Assembly: GCA_004376305.1 (NCBI GenBank)
Contig: SOKD01000287.1
Span: forward strand, 1 to 11,282
Source of the DNA: Candidatus Cloacimonadota bacterium
Lineage (GTDB): Bacteria; Hydrothermota; E44-bin80
Direction: 5' to 3'
DNA length: 11,282 bases
Both the position numbers and the translations under genes were made by a program. The first letter of the stretch is position 1; every line of letters begins with the position of its first letter. Shown here in pieces: positions 1 to 7,576 of this stretch. The notes below the pieces were generated by a model, which was not told the DNA's origin, ran no database searches, and saw only the letters and a program-made list of their open reading frames with translations.

Positions 1-35
1 GTACAATGAGAGCATATAAAAAGGTGCAATAAACA

Positions 36-1055
36 GTGGATATACACACAGAGTTCACGCCAGATGTACGGTACGCATACGCAACGGGAAGAATCCGTGT
101 ATTGGAATCAAAATTGCTTTCCTCTTCTAAAGTGGACAAAATGATTCAAAGCCCGACTATTAAAGATGCGCTCATCTACCTTGAAGATACCGCCTATGAT
201 GATACGATTGCCGAAATGAAGGATCCCAACAACTACGAAGACCTTGTAATAAAAGAAAAGCAGGCAGCATTTACGCTTATGGAACGGCTCATACCTGATG
301 CAGCAGTTAAGCACCTTTTCAGGATTCCCTATGATTTCCACAATATAAAATTGCTTTTAAAGAGGAGATCAAGCGGGATTGATATACCCATAATTCTCAG
401 TGACCTGGGTACGGTCGCTGCGCAAAAAGTGAAAGATGCTTTTGAAACAGAGAATTTTAACCCGTTGCCCGAATTCATGCGTAAAGTAATCGGCGAGGCA
501 CTCGCTCATTATTACCTCAAGAAAAGCCTGAAATCAATGGAATTTCTTGTTGACAGCTTTGAATATGAGTTTCTCCTTTCCCTTGCCGGGACAACCAGGA
601 TTCCCTTCCTGATCAACTATATAAGGTCAAGAATCGACCTGACCAATGTCTCGACATTCCTGCGAATCAGATACTTCGATACAGATGATAACTTCGAAGA
701 AACTTTGATCAAGGGAGGAACACTTTCGCCATTATTTTTTATGAAATTAGCAGGAGAATCAGTTGAAACGATACCAACCTTCTTCAGGAACCCACCCTAT
801 GCACGGCTCATTGATACAGGGGTGAAAAAAATTACAGAAGATGGAACATTTTCCATCTTTGACAGAGAAAGCGAAAACTTTATTCTTCAATTAATGCGAC
901 AAACCCGCTACATCACTTTTGGTGTCGAACCAATAACTGCATACTTCGTAGCCAGGGAGCAAGACCTGAACATCATAAAAATGATAATTGTTGGAAAGCT
1001 CAACGAACTTACAGAAGGCGAAATTCGAGAGAGAATTCCAATGACCTTAAATTAA
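36..1055 (+). CDS. atpC: V/A-type ATPase subunit C (AC39/d family)
   Basis: This is the central-stalk socket subunit that joins the membrane rotor ring of a V/A-type ATPase to the soluble V1 part. The 339-residue product matches the usual family length of roughly 330-350. Family-like segments are the N-terminal YAYATGRIRVLESKLL (residues 13-28), PYDFHNIKLLLK (98-109) and a C-terminal block starting GVEPITAYFVARE (from 296) and ending in an IRERIP stretch. The start is a GTG at 36, chosen because AAGGTG lies at 21-26 with nine bases of spacing and because the N-terminus aligns with family expectation. It is followed after 8 bases by subunit F, the standard C-F order. An upstream gene, probably subunit E or another ATPase gene, lies outside the window. 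Identification is by recognition of family segments, not by search. Confidence 0.93.
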   Translation: MDIHTEFTPDVRYAYATGRIRVLESKLLSSSKVDKMIQSPTIKDALIYLEDTAYDDTIAEMKDPNNYEDLVIKEKQAAFTLMERLIPDAAVKHLFRIPYDFHNIKLLLKRRSSGIDIPIILSDLGTVAAQKVKDAFETENFNPLPEFMRKVIGEALAHYYLKKSLKSMEFLVDSFEYEFLLSLAGTTRIPFLINYIRSRIDLTNVSTFLRIRYFDTDDNFEETLIKGGTLSPLFFMKLAGESVETIPTFFRNPPYARLIDTGVKKITEDGTFSIFDRESENFILQLMRQTRYITFGVEPITAYFVAREQDLNIIKMIIVGKLNELTEGEIRERIPMTLN

Positions 1056-1063
1056 TTGCCATA

Positions 1064-1378
1064 ATGACAGGGAAAATAGCTGCAGTGGGAGAACCCGATA
1101 TTATCGAACCATTGAAAATGGTTGGAGTAGACATATTCCCCGTTACAAAGGAAACAGTCAAAGAGGTACTTACAAGCGTCGTTAATCAGGGATACGCTGT
1201 TGTCCTTATTGGTGAAAACAGCATAGAAGAAATTGAGGATTACTTCCTGAAACTCTCAATGCGCCCAATGCCCAGCCTTGTTCCCATTCCCGGGAAAGGA
1301 AAAAGTAAGAACTATGCTTATAAGAGATTACGTGAACTCATTAAGAAGGCAGTTGGAACAGATATACTGAAGGAATAA
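1064..1378 (+). CDS. atpF: V/A-type ATPase subunit F
   Basis: This is the small central-stalk subunit that works with subunit D inside the catalytic A3B3 head and can modulate ATP hydrolysis. The product has 104 residues, normal for the family (about 100-110). It shows the Rossmann-like start GKIAAVGEPD (3-12), a hydrophobic central strand GYAVVLIGEN (43-52), a proline-rich VPIPGKGK (73-80) and the C-terminal helix ending AVGTDIL (96-102), all typical of subunit F. No clear Shine-Dalgarno sequence precedes the ATG, so it may be translated by coupling with subunit C, whose stop is 8 bases upstream. In most genomes the next gene is subunit A. Here it is an ETF alpha gene, and subunit A appears only about 7.7 kb later. 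Confidence 0.9.
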   Translation: MTGKIAAVGEPDIIEPLKMVGVDIFPVTKETVKEVLTSVVNQGYAVVLIGENSIEEIEDYFLKLSMRPMPSLVPIPGKGKSKNYAYKRLRELIKKAVGTDILKE

Positions 1379-1385
1379 AGAAAAA

Positions 1386-2606
1386 ATGAGCAAACCATTC
1401 CCTTTAAGGATCTTACTCAAGAAATGTACGATGTGCGGCATCTGCATTGACTCATGTCCCGTTAGCGCACTCACCGAAGACGATGAGAAAATTTTCATCG
1501 ATGAATCCCTGTGCACGCTCTGCGGAATCTGTGAATCGGCATGTGAGGAAGGCGCAATTGTCAGAGAGAAGGAAGAGCAGGCTACGGTCAGCCTCGATGA
1601 ATACAAAAACGTGTGGATTTTTGCAGAACAGAAAAGAGGGAAGGTTGAACCAGTCGCATTTGAATTACTTGGAAAAGGTCGAGAACTGGCGAATAAACTG
1701 AACACCGAACTCATTGCTGTTCTTCTTGGACACAATATCGAGTGCGAAACGCAAATACTTATCCATAAGGGTGCCGATAGGGTCATTCTGGTTGATGCGC
1801 CTGAACTGGCAAACTATCTGCCGGAGCCATATGCAAAGGTATTAAAAGAACTCGCTCTTGAATACAAACCGGAAATCATTCTATCAGGATCAACAACCAT
1901 TGGGCGCTCGTTATTCGGGAGGCTTGCCGTTGGTCTTTCCACCGGACTAACCGCAGATTGCACGATACTGGATATTGATGATGAGGACAAGAAACTCATT
2001 CAAACGCGACCAGCATGGGGTGGCAATATCATGGCAACGATAATTACGCCAAAAACCAGACCACAGATGGCAACCGTTCGTCACAAGGTCATGAAGGAAC
2101 TTCCCCTTGACAAAACGAGGAGTGGCGAGGTAATAAGAAAATCATTCTCGAAGGAAATTCTCCTATCACGAAGCCACTTTATTGAATTCGTGGAGGATCT
2201 CTCCCAACAGGTAAAACTCACCGAGGCGAACATAATCGTGGCAGGTGGGCGCGGACTTGAAAAACCAGAAAACTTCAAACTTATACAGGAGCTTGCAGAT
2301 ATACTCTGTGGGGCAGTTGGGGCATCACGACCCTGTGTTGACGATGGTTGGATACCCTTTTCCCATCAGGTAGGACAAACAGGAAAAACCGTATCACCCA
2401 AATTATACATTGCAGTCGGCATCTCTGGCTCCGTGCAGCACCTTGCTGGTATTCAGTCATCAGAAGTAATCGTCGCCATTAATAAGGATCCTGATGCATC
2501 AATTTTCAACATCTGTGATTACGGTATTATTGGTGATCTTTTCGATGTTGTCCCATTACTCACAAAGAAACTAAAGAAATCTTTGAATACAAAATGTAAA
2601 GAATAA
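1386..2606 (+). CDS. etfA: Electron transfer flavoprotein alpha subunit with N-terminal 2[4Fe-4S] ferredoxin domain
   Basis: This is the FAD-binding alpha subunit of an ETF, which passes electrons between dehydrogenases, NADH and ferredoxin. Residues 1-60 form a bacterial ferredoxin domain with two CxxCxxCxxxC motifs (Cys14/17/20/24 and Cys43/46/49/53). The ETF alpha N-domain follows (about 65-260), including LTADCT, QTRPAWGGNIMAT and PQMATVR segments. The C-terminal FAD domain has GGRGLEKPENF, QVGQTGKTVSPKLY and the signature GISGSVQHLAG (from about 345) followed by VIVAINKDPDASIF. The 406-residue length fits a ferredoxin-fused EtfA. Such fusions are known in anaerobic bifurcating or confurcating complexes, for example CarE and LctC of Acetobacterium. 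AAGGA at 1370-1374 is a distant but usable ribosome site. The beta partner is not adjacent but lies at 8263. Which dehydrogenase it serves cannot be read here. Confidence 0.95.
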   Translation: MSKPFPLRILLKKCTMCGICIDSCPVSALTEDDEKIFIDESLCTLCGICESACEEGAIVREKEEQATVSLDEYKNVWIFAEQKRGKVEPVAFELLGKGRELANKLNTELIAVLLGHNIECETQILIHKGADRVILVDAPELANYLPEPYAKVLKELALEYKPEIILSGSTTIGRSLFGRLAVGLSTGLTADCTILDIDDEDKKLIQTRPAWGGNIMATIITPKTRPQMATVRHKVMKELPLDKTRSGEVIRKSFSKEILLSRSHFIEFVEDLSQQVKLTEANIIVAGGRGLEKPENFKLIQELADILCGAVGASRPCVDDGWIPFSHQVGQTGKTVSPKLYIAVGISGSVQHLAGIQSSEVIVAINKDPDASIFNICDYGIIGDLFDVVPLLTKKLKKSLNTKCKE

Positions 2607-2608
2607 AT

Positions 2609-3154
2609 ATGACAAGAAAAACCAGCAGAAAAAAAGAACTCGCATTAGTGTGGAGCATACACTCCCTGCGGGAAGGAGAGAACACCTTCCATTTGACCTT
2701 TGATCAGGAAGATATTGGAATGCAAAACGGCAAAGTTCAAAACCCAATAGAATGCAGTATTGTCTTAAACCGAAACGATTCCGTGGTTACCTTCTCCGGT
2801 ACCATTAACTTCTCCCTTGATCTTGAATGCGCGCGATGTTTTAAGCATTTTAATCTTAAGAAAACAGAAACAGCGAAAGCATATTATCTATCAAAAGAAT
2901 CCTTCCTTAATGGAGCAAAGGATAACCTTTCATCCAAGGACGTTATGACAGAGTATTATGAGCATGAATGTATTGATATTGGACCGGTACTGTACGATAC
3001 TATCAATCTTACCATTCCCATAAAATCCCTCTGTGATAAATCATGCAAAGGTCTCTGTTCTGAGTGCGGTGAAAATCTCAATAAGAAACAATGCCGATGC
3101 AGGAAAGAAAAAACCGATCCACGGTGGGAACCACTCAACAAATTAATACGATAA
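2609..3154 (+). CDS. yceD: DUF177 / YceD family protein (23S rRNA accumulation protein)
   Basis: This is a member of the DUF177 family (YceD in E. coli), associated with 23S rRNA accumulation and nearly always found just before rpmF. The 181-residue length is typical. Recognisable parts are LDLECARC with Cys74/Cys77, the central [20 protein letters not shown] (123-142), and a C-terminal cysteine-rich tail with Cys142, Cys146, Cys150, Cys153, Cys162 and Cys164, followed by [11 protein letters not shown] (169-179). The cysteine pattern CxxxCxGLCxxCGxNLN is the family hallmark and is likely to bind metal. The ATG begins two bases after the etfA stop codon, so translation is probably coupled. The biochemical role of the family is only partly known, and function is inferred from family and position. 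Confidence 0.9.
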   Translation: MTRKTSRKKELALVWSIHSLREGENTFHLTFDQEDIGMQNGKVQNPIECSIVLNRNDSVVTFSGTINFSLDLECARCFKHFNLKKTETAKAYYLSKESFLNGAKDNLSSKDVMTEYYEHECIDIGPVLYDTINLTIPIKSLCDKSCKGLCSECGENLNKKQCRCRKEKTDPRWEPLNKLIR

Positions 3155-3158
3155 TATC

Positions 3159-3164
3159 AGGAGG
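3159..3164 (+). promoter_or_regulatory. Ribosome binding site of rpmF
   Basis: A perfect AGGAGG stands four bases before the ATG at 3169. It fixes the L32 start there, not at the in-frame ATG at 3091, which lies within the DUF177 gene and has no such site. Confidence 0.8.
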
Positions 3165-3168
3165 AAAC

Positions 3169-3351
3169 ATGGCATTACCAAAACAGAAACAGTCGAAAAC
3201 AAGGGGAAAGAAGAGAAGAACCCATTGGAAACTCTCTTTTCCTGGACTTATAAAATGCCCTCACTGCCATAGCCTGAAGCTGTCCCACAGGGTATGTCGA
3301 AACTGTGGCTATTATCACGGAAAAGAAATAATCAAAATAAAAGAGAAATAA
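3169..3351 (+). CDS. rpmF: 50S ribosomal protein L32
   Basis: This is a small zinc-ribbon protein of the large ribosomal subunit. The 60-residue product has the typical [20 protein letters not shown] start and two CxxC pairs (Cys30/Cys33 and Cys43/Cys46) that would hold one zinc ion. This is the zinc-binding form of L32, not the cysteine-free paralogue. Length and basic N-terminus match the family. The start is set by the strong AGGAGG just upstream. The frame is also open upstream from an ATG at 3091, but that would add a nonsense tail overlapping DUF177. The DUF177-rpmF-plsX order is among the most conserved in bacteria. The stop codon shares one base with the plsX ATG. Confidence 0.97.
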   Translation: MALPKQKQSKTRGKKRRTHWKLSFPGLIKCPHCHSLKLSHRVCRNCGYYHGKEIIKIKEK

Positions 3352-4364
3352 TGAGAATCGCAATCGATGCAATGGGTGGAGACAATGCGCCCCTGGCAAA
3401 TATACAGGCATCCATTGAAGCCTCAAAACAGGTAACTGGACTTGATATCGTCCTCACCGGAAGGGAACAGGAAATAAAACAGTGTTTCTCGGAGCTTAAT
3501 GTGCCTTACCAGAATTTTACCATTATTCATGCTCCGCAGATAATTGAACCTCACGAGATGCCTGCCGATGCTTTCAGGAAAAAGAAGAACTCATCAATTG
3601 CAGCAGGAATAAGATTACTGAAGAAAAGGGAAGTCGAAGCATTTGTCAGCGCTGGAAACACTGGTGCTGTTGTTGCCTTCTCCATACTAAATCTCGGCAG
3701 ATTGAAAGGTGTCCTGCGACCAGCTCTGGCATCGTTCTTTCCGGTAGAAAGCGGCTGCACGCTTGCACTTGATGTTGGCGCCACTTCCGATACGAAATCA
3801 ATGAACCTTTTCCAGTTCGCAATAATGGGTTCGATATATGTTGAGAAAATTGTGGGCATACAGAGACCAACAATTGCTCTGCTGAGCATTGGCGAAGAGC
3901 GAACAAAAGGAAAAGATATTACTTACGAAGCATTTGCTCTTTTGGAAAGGAGTCCTCTCAATTTTATGGGAAATATCGAAGGGAATGATATTCTTTACGG
4001 CAAAGCAAATGTTGTCGTTATGGAGGGTTTCGTAGGGAACGCAATGCTAAAATTTGGAGAAAGCGTTGTACACATACTCGGTGACGCAATTAAAAATGCG
4101 GTAAGAGGGAACCTCAGGTATAAAATTGGTGGCATCCTTCTTCGCCCGGCAATTAAGGGACTTTTCAATAAAATGAGCTATGAAGAATACGGCGGAGCAG
4201 CTCTCCTCGGTGTTGATGGAATTGTCATCGTATCGCATGGCCGATCAAAGGTGAAAGCAATAAAAAATGCAATTCTGGCGGCATATAAAAATGCGCATGA
4301 AAAAATCAATGAAATTATAAGTCTTAATTTGCAGAAATCAAAACAAGAGGACACACATGAGTAG
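3351..4364 (+). CDS. plsX: Phosphate acyltransferase PlsX
   Basis: PlsX converts acyl-ACP and inorganic phosphate into acyl-phosphate, the acyl donor for PlsY in the first step of phospholipid synthesis. It is a peripheral membrane enzyme. The start is the ATG at 3351, sharing one base with the rpmF stop (TAATG). An in-frame ATG at 3294 would add 19 residues lying inside rpmF and is unlikely. The 337-residue product begins [14 protein letters not shown] and contains VSAGNTGAVVAF (99-110), LALDVGATSDTK (138-149), SIGEERTKGKD (179-189), GNIEGNDI (207-214), VVMEGFVGNAMLK (222-234) and GGAALLGVDGIVIVSHGRS (281-299), all PlsX landmarks. It ends with TAG and overlaps fabD by eight bases. FabH, which usually follows, is missing. 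Confidence 0.97.
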   Translation: MRIAIDAMGGDNAPLANIQASIEASKQVTGLDIVLTGREQEIKQCFSELNVPYQNFTIIHAPQIIEPHEMPADAFRKKKNSSIAAGIRLLKKREVEAFVSAGNTGAVVAFSILNLGRLKGVLRPALASFFPVESGCTLALDVGATSDTKSMNLFQFAIMGSIYVEKIVGIQRPTIALLSIGEERTKGKDITYEAFALLERSPLNFMGNIEGNDILYGKANVVVMEGFVGNAMLKFGESVVHILGDAIKNAVRGNLRYKIGGILLRPAIKGLFNKMSYEEYGGAALLGVDGIVIVSHGRSKVKAIKNAILAAYKNAHEKINEIISLNLQKSKQEDTHE

Positions 4365-5286
4365 GATCGCATTTCTTTTTCCCGGGCAAGGATCTCAATA
4401 TGTCGGCATGGGAAAGTCAATCTATGAAACATTCAAGCAAGCACAAATGATCTATGATAAAGCAGAAAAGACACTTGGCATCCCGCTGAAAAGAATATCA
4501 TTTGAGGGACCCGAGGAGGAACTGAAAGAATCAAAAAACGCACAGGTTGCAATATTGGTACACAGTTATGCAATCTATACAATCCTCTCTTCTGAAATGC
4601 AACCGAATATCGTCGCAGGACATAGTCTTGGTGAATATACAGCTCTTGTTGTGAGCGGAGCTATCTCCTTCAATGATGCGATGCATCTGACAAGGCTACG
4701 GGGTGAATTAATGTCCCGTGCAGGAGATAAATTCCTGGGAACCATGGCTGCAATTATCGGTTTATCAAGTGATGTTGTAATAGCAATATGCAATTCATTA
4801 CAGCAGGAGGGTGTTATTAACCCGGCAAATTACAACTCGCTGCAGCAAACCGTCATTACCGGGGAAATACCACTCGTGCACCAAGCTATGAAAATCGCAA
4901 AGGAAAAGGGAGCAAAACGGGTAATTGAGCTTAAGGTAAGCGGCGCTTTTCATTCTAAACTCATGGAGGAGGCTTTCATTCCTTTCAGGAAAGTCCTGCT
5001 CAAACAGGAATTTTCCCAACCTGCTATTCCTGTTGTTATGAACGTCACAGGAAAGAGTACAAACGAAGAAGATGAAATACGAATCGCAATTACTGAACAG
5101 ATTCTGAACCCCGTACAATGGGTAAAAACCCTCCTCACACTTGAAACAACAGGTATAACTACATTTGTTGAAATTGGACCGGGTAAAGTTCTCTCAGGTC
5201 TCACGAAAATGACACTACGGAATGTGGTAATTCACAGTATCGATGACGCAGAATCGTTAAAAAAATTCAAGGAAGGAATACAATGA
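4357..5286 (+). CDS. fabD: Malonyl-CoA:ACP transacylase FabD
   Basis: FabD moves the malonyl group from CoA to acyl carrier protein, supplying the extender unit for fatty acid elongation in the cytoplasm. The 309-residue protein is the normal size. It starts with FPGQGSQYVGMG (8-19) and has the nucleophile elbow GHSLG with Ser90, LTRLRG with Arg115 (equivalent to E. coli Arg117), GAFHSKLM with catalytic His199, and NPVQW with Gln254. VGPGKVL is replaced by the close variant IGPGKVLSGLTK near the C-terminus. The start codon lies within the end of plsX, with AGAGG at 4346-4350. It ends in TGA inside ATGA, sharing four bases with fabG. An in-frame TAA follows four codons later. All expected catalytic residues are present. 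Confidence 0.97.
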   Translation: MSRIAFLFPGQGSQYVGMGKSIYETFKQAQMIYDKAEKTLGIPLKRISFEGPEEELKESKNAQVAILVHSYAIYTILSSEMQPNIVAGHSLGEYTALVVSGAISFNDAMHLTRLRGELMSRAGDKFLGTMAAIIGLSSDVVIAICNSLQQEGVINPANYNSLQQTVITGEIPLVHQAMKIAKEKGAKRVIELKVSGAFHSKLMEEAFIPFRKVLLKQEFSQPAIPVVMNVTGKSTNEEDEIRIAITEQILNPVQWVKTLLTLETTGITTFVEIGPGKVLSGLTKMTLRNVVIHSIDDAESLKKFKEGIQ

Positions 5287-6011
5287 AAGCAGCAATCATA
5301 ACCGGTGGAGCAAGAGGAATTGGAAAAGCAATCGCGCATAAACTTGCATCACAGAATATTGCTATTGCCCTCTGGGATATTATCAACGAGGGAGAAGCAA
5401 CCGCGGATGAAATATCCTCCACCCATAATGTCACAGCAAACTTTTATAAGGTGGATATTTCACAGTACGATGCGGTGGCGGAAATAATCCAGAAAGTGCT
5501 TGACGATTTTGAAAGAATCGATATAATGGTCAACAATGCTGGTATTGCCCGGGATGGGCTTCTGCTGCGTATGAAACCAGAAGAATGGCAAAGTGTGATT
5601 TCTATCAATCTTACTGGTTGCTTTAACTGCACGAAAGCCATTCTCAAAACAATGATAACCCAGAGATGGGGCAGAATTATCAACATCTCATCGGTCATCG
5701 GTATTATCGGCAATTTTGGTCAATCAAACTATGCTGCATCAAAAGCATGGATAATCGGTTTTACGAAAAGTATAGCAAAGGAGGTAGCAAAAAGAAACAT
5801 AACAGTTAATGCTATAGCTCCTGGGTTCATAGAGACTGATATGACGGCTGCAATTCCTGAAGAAGTAAAATCATCATATCAAAAGCAAATTCCAATACAG
5901 AGAATGGGTACACCTGAGGATATTGCAAATGCTGTTGCATTTCTTGCCTCAGAAGATGCTTCGTATATTACCGGTCAGGTCATTAAGGTTGACGGTGGAC
6001 TCGTTATGTAA
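5283..6011 (+). CDS. fabG: 3-oxoacyl-ACP reductase FabG
   Basis: FabG is a short-chain dehydrogenase that reduces 3-oxoacyl-ACP to 3-hydroxyacyl-ACP in fatty acid elongation. The 242-residue product has the cofactor loop TGGARGIG (7-14), NNAG (84-87), the catalytic tetrad Asn109, Ser137, Tyr150 and Lys154, and PGFIETDM (180-187), each offset by one from E. coli FabG. An aspartate (Asp32) ends the second beta strand (IALWD). In classical short-chain dehydrogenases this position often favours NADH over NADPH. The ATG overlaps the fabD stop (ATGA), preceded by AAGGA at 5273-5277. Position between fabD and acpP supports FabG over the many unrelated family members. Cofactor preference is inference only. 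Confidence 0.95.
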   Translation: MKAAIITGGARGIGKAIAHKLASQNIAIALWDIINEGEATADEISSTHNVTANFYKVDISQYDAVAEIIQKVLDDFERIDIMVNNAGIARDGLLLRMKPEEWQSVISINLTGCFNCTKAILKTMITQRWGRIINISSVIGIIGNFGQSNYAASKAWIIGFTKSIAKEVAKRNITVNAIAPGFIETDMTAAIPEEVKSSYQKQIPIQRMGTPEDIANAVAFLASEDASYITGQVIKVDGGLVM

Positions 6012-6028
6012 ACGAAACTTTAACATAC

Positions 6029-6035
6029 AAGGAGG
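6029..6035 (+). promoter_or_regulatory. Ribosome binding site of acpP
   Basis: A seven-base AAGGAGG lies five bases before the acpP ATG. This is one of the strongest sites in the window, and it fits the high demand for acyl carrier protein. Confidence 0.8.
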
Positions 6036-6040
6036 ATGTC

Positions 6041-6289
6041 ATGGCAGCACAATACTTCGAAGAAGTGAAAAAAATTATTTGTGAGCAACTCGGCGTTGAG
6101 GAAAGCGCAGTAACTGAAGAGGCTCGATTCATTGAGGACCTTGGCGCAGATTCCCTCGATACGGTTGAACTTATCATGGCATTTGAAGATAAGTTCGAAA
6201 CTGAAATCCCCGACGAGGAAGCTGAAAAGCTCACCAATGTGGGAGCAGCCATTGAATATCTCGAAAAAAAACTGAGCAAAAAGGAATAA
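6041..6289 (+). CDS. acpP: Acyl carrier protein
   Basis: This is the small acidic carrier that holds growing acyl chains on a 4'-phosphopantetheine arm. The 82-residue product has the attachment motif [10 protein letters not shown], with the modified serine at Ser38, and the second-helix sequence [20 protein letters not shown] (45-64). It ends in a lysine-rich tail. It lies between fabG and fabF, its standard place. Gaps of 29 and 24 bases separate it from its neighbours, slightly longer than elsewhere in the operon. I see no promoter or terminator in either gap. Confidence 0.98.
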   Translation: MAAQYFEEVKKIICEQLGVEESAVTEEARFIEDLGADSLDTVELIMAFEDKFETEIPDEEAEKLTNVGAAIEYLEKKLSKKE

Positions 6290-6313
6290 AGAAGCTACCC
6301 ACGGAAGGCAAAA

Positions 6314-7555
6314 ATGGATAGAAAAATAGTAATAACCGGTTTAGGAATTATTTCACCCATTGGGAATGATAAGAAAACCTTTTGGGAAAACCTCTCTGGT
6401 GGAAAAAGTGGCATCACGCAAATTACACACTTTGATGTGACCGATTATACCTCAAGAATCGCTGGTGAAGTTAATGATTTTGATCCACTGCTCTATTTAG
6501 AGAAAAAGCAAACAAAGAGAATGGATCTTTTCTGTCAATACGGCGTTGCATGTGCTGTACAGGCAATTGAAGATTCTGGTATTGACCTTGAGAAGGAAAA
6601 TATCGAACGGATAGGTGCAATTGTTGCATCCGGTATTGGTGGTCTTTCGACATGGGAAGAGCAACACAGGAGATTGCTCGACAAAGGACCTGCGAGAGTC
6701 AGTCCTTTCTTTATTCCCTCAATGATTGTCAATACAACTGCTGGTTCCATTGCTATCCGCTTTGGTATTAAAGGCCCAAATTTCGCTGTCTCTTCCGCCT
6801 GCGCTTCTTCAGGACATGCCATTGGTGAAGCTTACCTTACTATTAAAGCAGGAAATGCCGATGTAATACTGACAGGTGGATCTGAAGCCACCATTACCCC
6901 GCTTGCCCTCGCGGGCTTCTGTGTGATGAGGGCATTATCAACACGGAATGACGAGCCCGAAAAAGCATCAAGACCATTTGATAAAGAACGGGATGGGTTT
7001 GTCATAGCAGAAGGTGGTGGGATTGTTGTAATCGAAGATCTGGAACATGCAAAAGCCCGTGGGGCACACATCTACTGCGAATTAGCGGGTTATGGTGCAT
7101 CTGATGATGCTTTCCACATAACCGCTCCGGATGAAAATGGAAGAGGAGCGGAATTGTCCATGAAAATGGCAGTTGAGGACGCACAATTCAACTTGAGTGA
7201 TGTTGACTATATAAACGCCCACGGAACCTCAACCGCGCTCAATGATAAAATAGAAACAACAGCAATAAAATCTCTCTTCAAAGACCATGCAAAGAAGCTT
7301 GCAATCAGTTCTAATAAAAGCATGTTCGGGCACTTGCTTGGCGCATCATCAATAAGTGAACTCATCGCAACTGTTCTGACCATTAAAAACGGGATTATCC
7401 CACCAACCATTAATTATGAATTCCCGGATCCGGAATGTGACCTTGATTATGTACCAAACCAGGCACGAGAAACTGTTGTGAATGCTGCAATCTCAAATTC
7501 GTTCGGTTTCGGTGGGCATAATGCAACACTTGCTCTGAAGAAGTTTACCGGCTAA
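6314..7555 (+). CDS. fabF: 3-oxoacyl-ACP synthase II FabF
   Basis: FabF condenses malonyl-ACP with acyl-ACP and lengthens the fatty acid by two carbons. The 413-residue product has normal length, and its active-site numbering coincides with E. coli FabF: Cys163 in [10 protein letters not shown], His303 in NAHGTST, Lys335 in SSNKSMFGH, His340 and Glu349. The glycine-rich end [11 protein letters not shown] (396-406) is present. Some positions next to the active site differ from the usual consensus: GTSTALND where GTSTPLND is common, SNKSMFGH for STKSMTGH, and LLGASSISE for LLGAAGxxE. GGAAGG at 6303-6308 is the ribosome site. The neighbouring fabH is missing, so this is the only condensing enzyme in the window. 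It is a catalytically complete synthase by residue count. Confidence 0.97.
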   Translation: MDRKIVITGLGIISPIGNDKKTFWENLSGGKSGITQITHFDVTDYTSRIAGEVNDFDPLLYLEKKQTKRMDLFCQYGVACAVQAIEDSGIDLEKENIERIGAIVASGIGGLSTWEEQHRRLLDKGPARVSPFFIPSMIVNTTAGSIAIRFGIKGPNFAVSSACASSGHAIGEAYLTIKAGNADVILTGGSEATITPLALAGFCVMRALSTRNDEPEKASRPFDKERDGFVIAEGGGIVVIEDLEHAKARGAHIYCELAGYGASDDAFHITAPDENGRGAELSMKMAVEDAQFNLSDVDYINAHGTSTALNDKIETTAIKSLFKDHAKKLAISSNKSMFGHLLGASSISELIATVLTIKNGIIPPTINYEFPDPECDLDYVPNQARETVVNAAISNSFGFGGHNATLALKKFTG

Positions 7556-7567
7556 GAGCGACATGCT

Positions 7568-7572
7568 GAGGT
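7568..7572 (+). promoter_or_regulatory. Ribosome binding site supporting the TTG start of rnc
   Basis: GAGGT lies four bases before TTG at 7577. The alternatives in the same frame, GTG at 7598 and ATG at 7601, have no purine-rich site upstream, so the TTG start is preferred. Confidence 0.5.
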
Positions 7573-7576
7573 ATTA

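Noticed and set aside
1..32. Short open frame TMRAYKKVQ followed by TAA at 30-32, possibly the tail of an upstream ATPase gene
   Set aside because: Only nine codons are visible, and the other two + frames also close within these bases, so neither frame nor identity can be decided.
1328..1786. 152-residue open frame on the minus strand over etfA, and other minus-strand frames of 60-112 residues
   Set aside because: They mirror well-conserved + strand genes, have serine- and cysteine-rich composition typical of antisense shadows, and match no recognisable family.
3091..3168. Upstream extension of the L32 frame starting at ATG 3091
   Set aside because: It lies inside DUF177, gives residues unlike L32, and the strong AGGAGG at 3159-3164 points to the start at 3169.
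3294..3350. Nineteen-residue N-terminal extension of PlsX from ATG 3294
   Set aside because: It overlaps the conserved zinc ribbon of L32, and PlsX proteins start at [11 protein letters not shown].
6012..6040. Possible internal promoter or attenuator before acpP
   Set aside because: The 29-base gap holds only a strong ribosome site; no stem-loop or promoter pair is visible.
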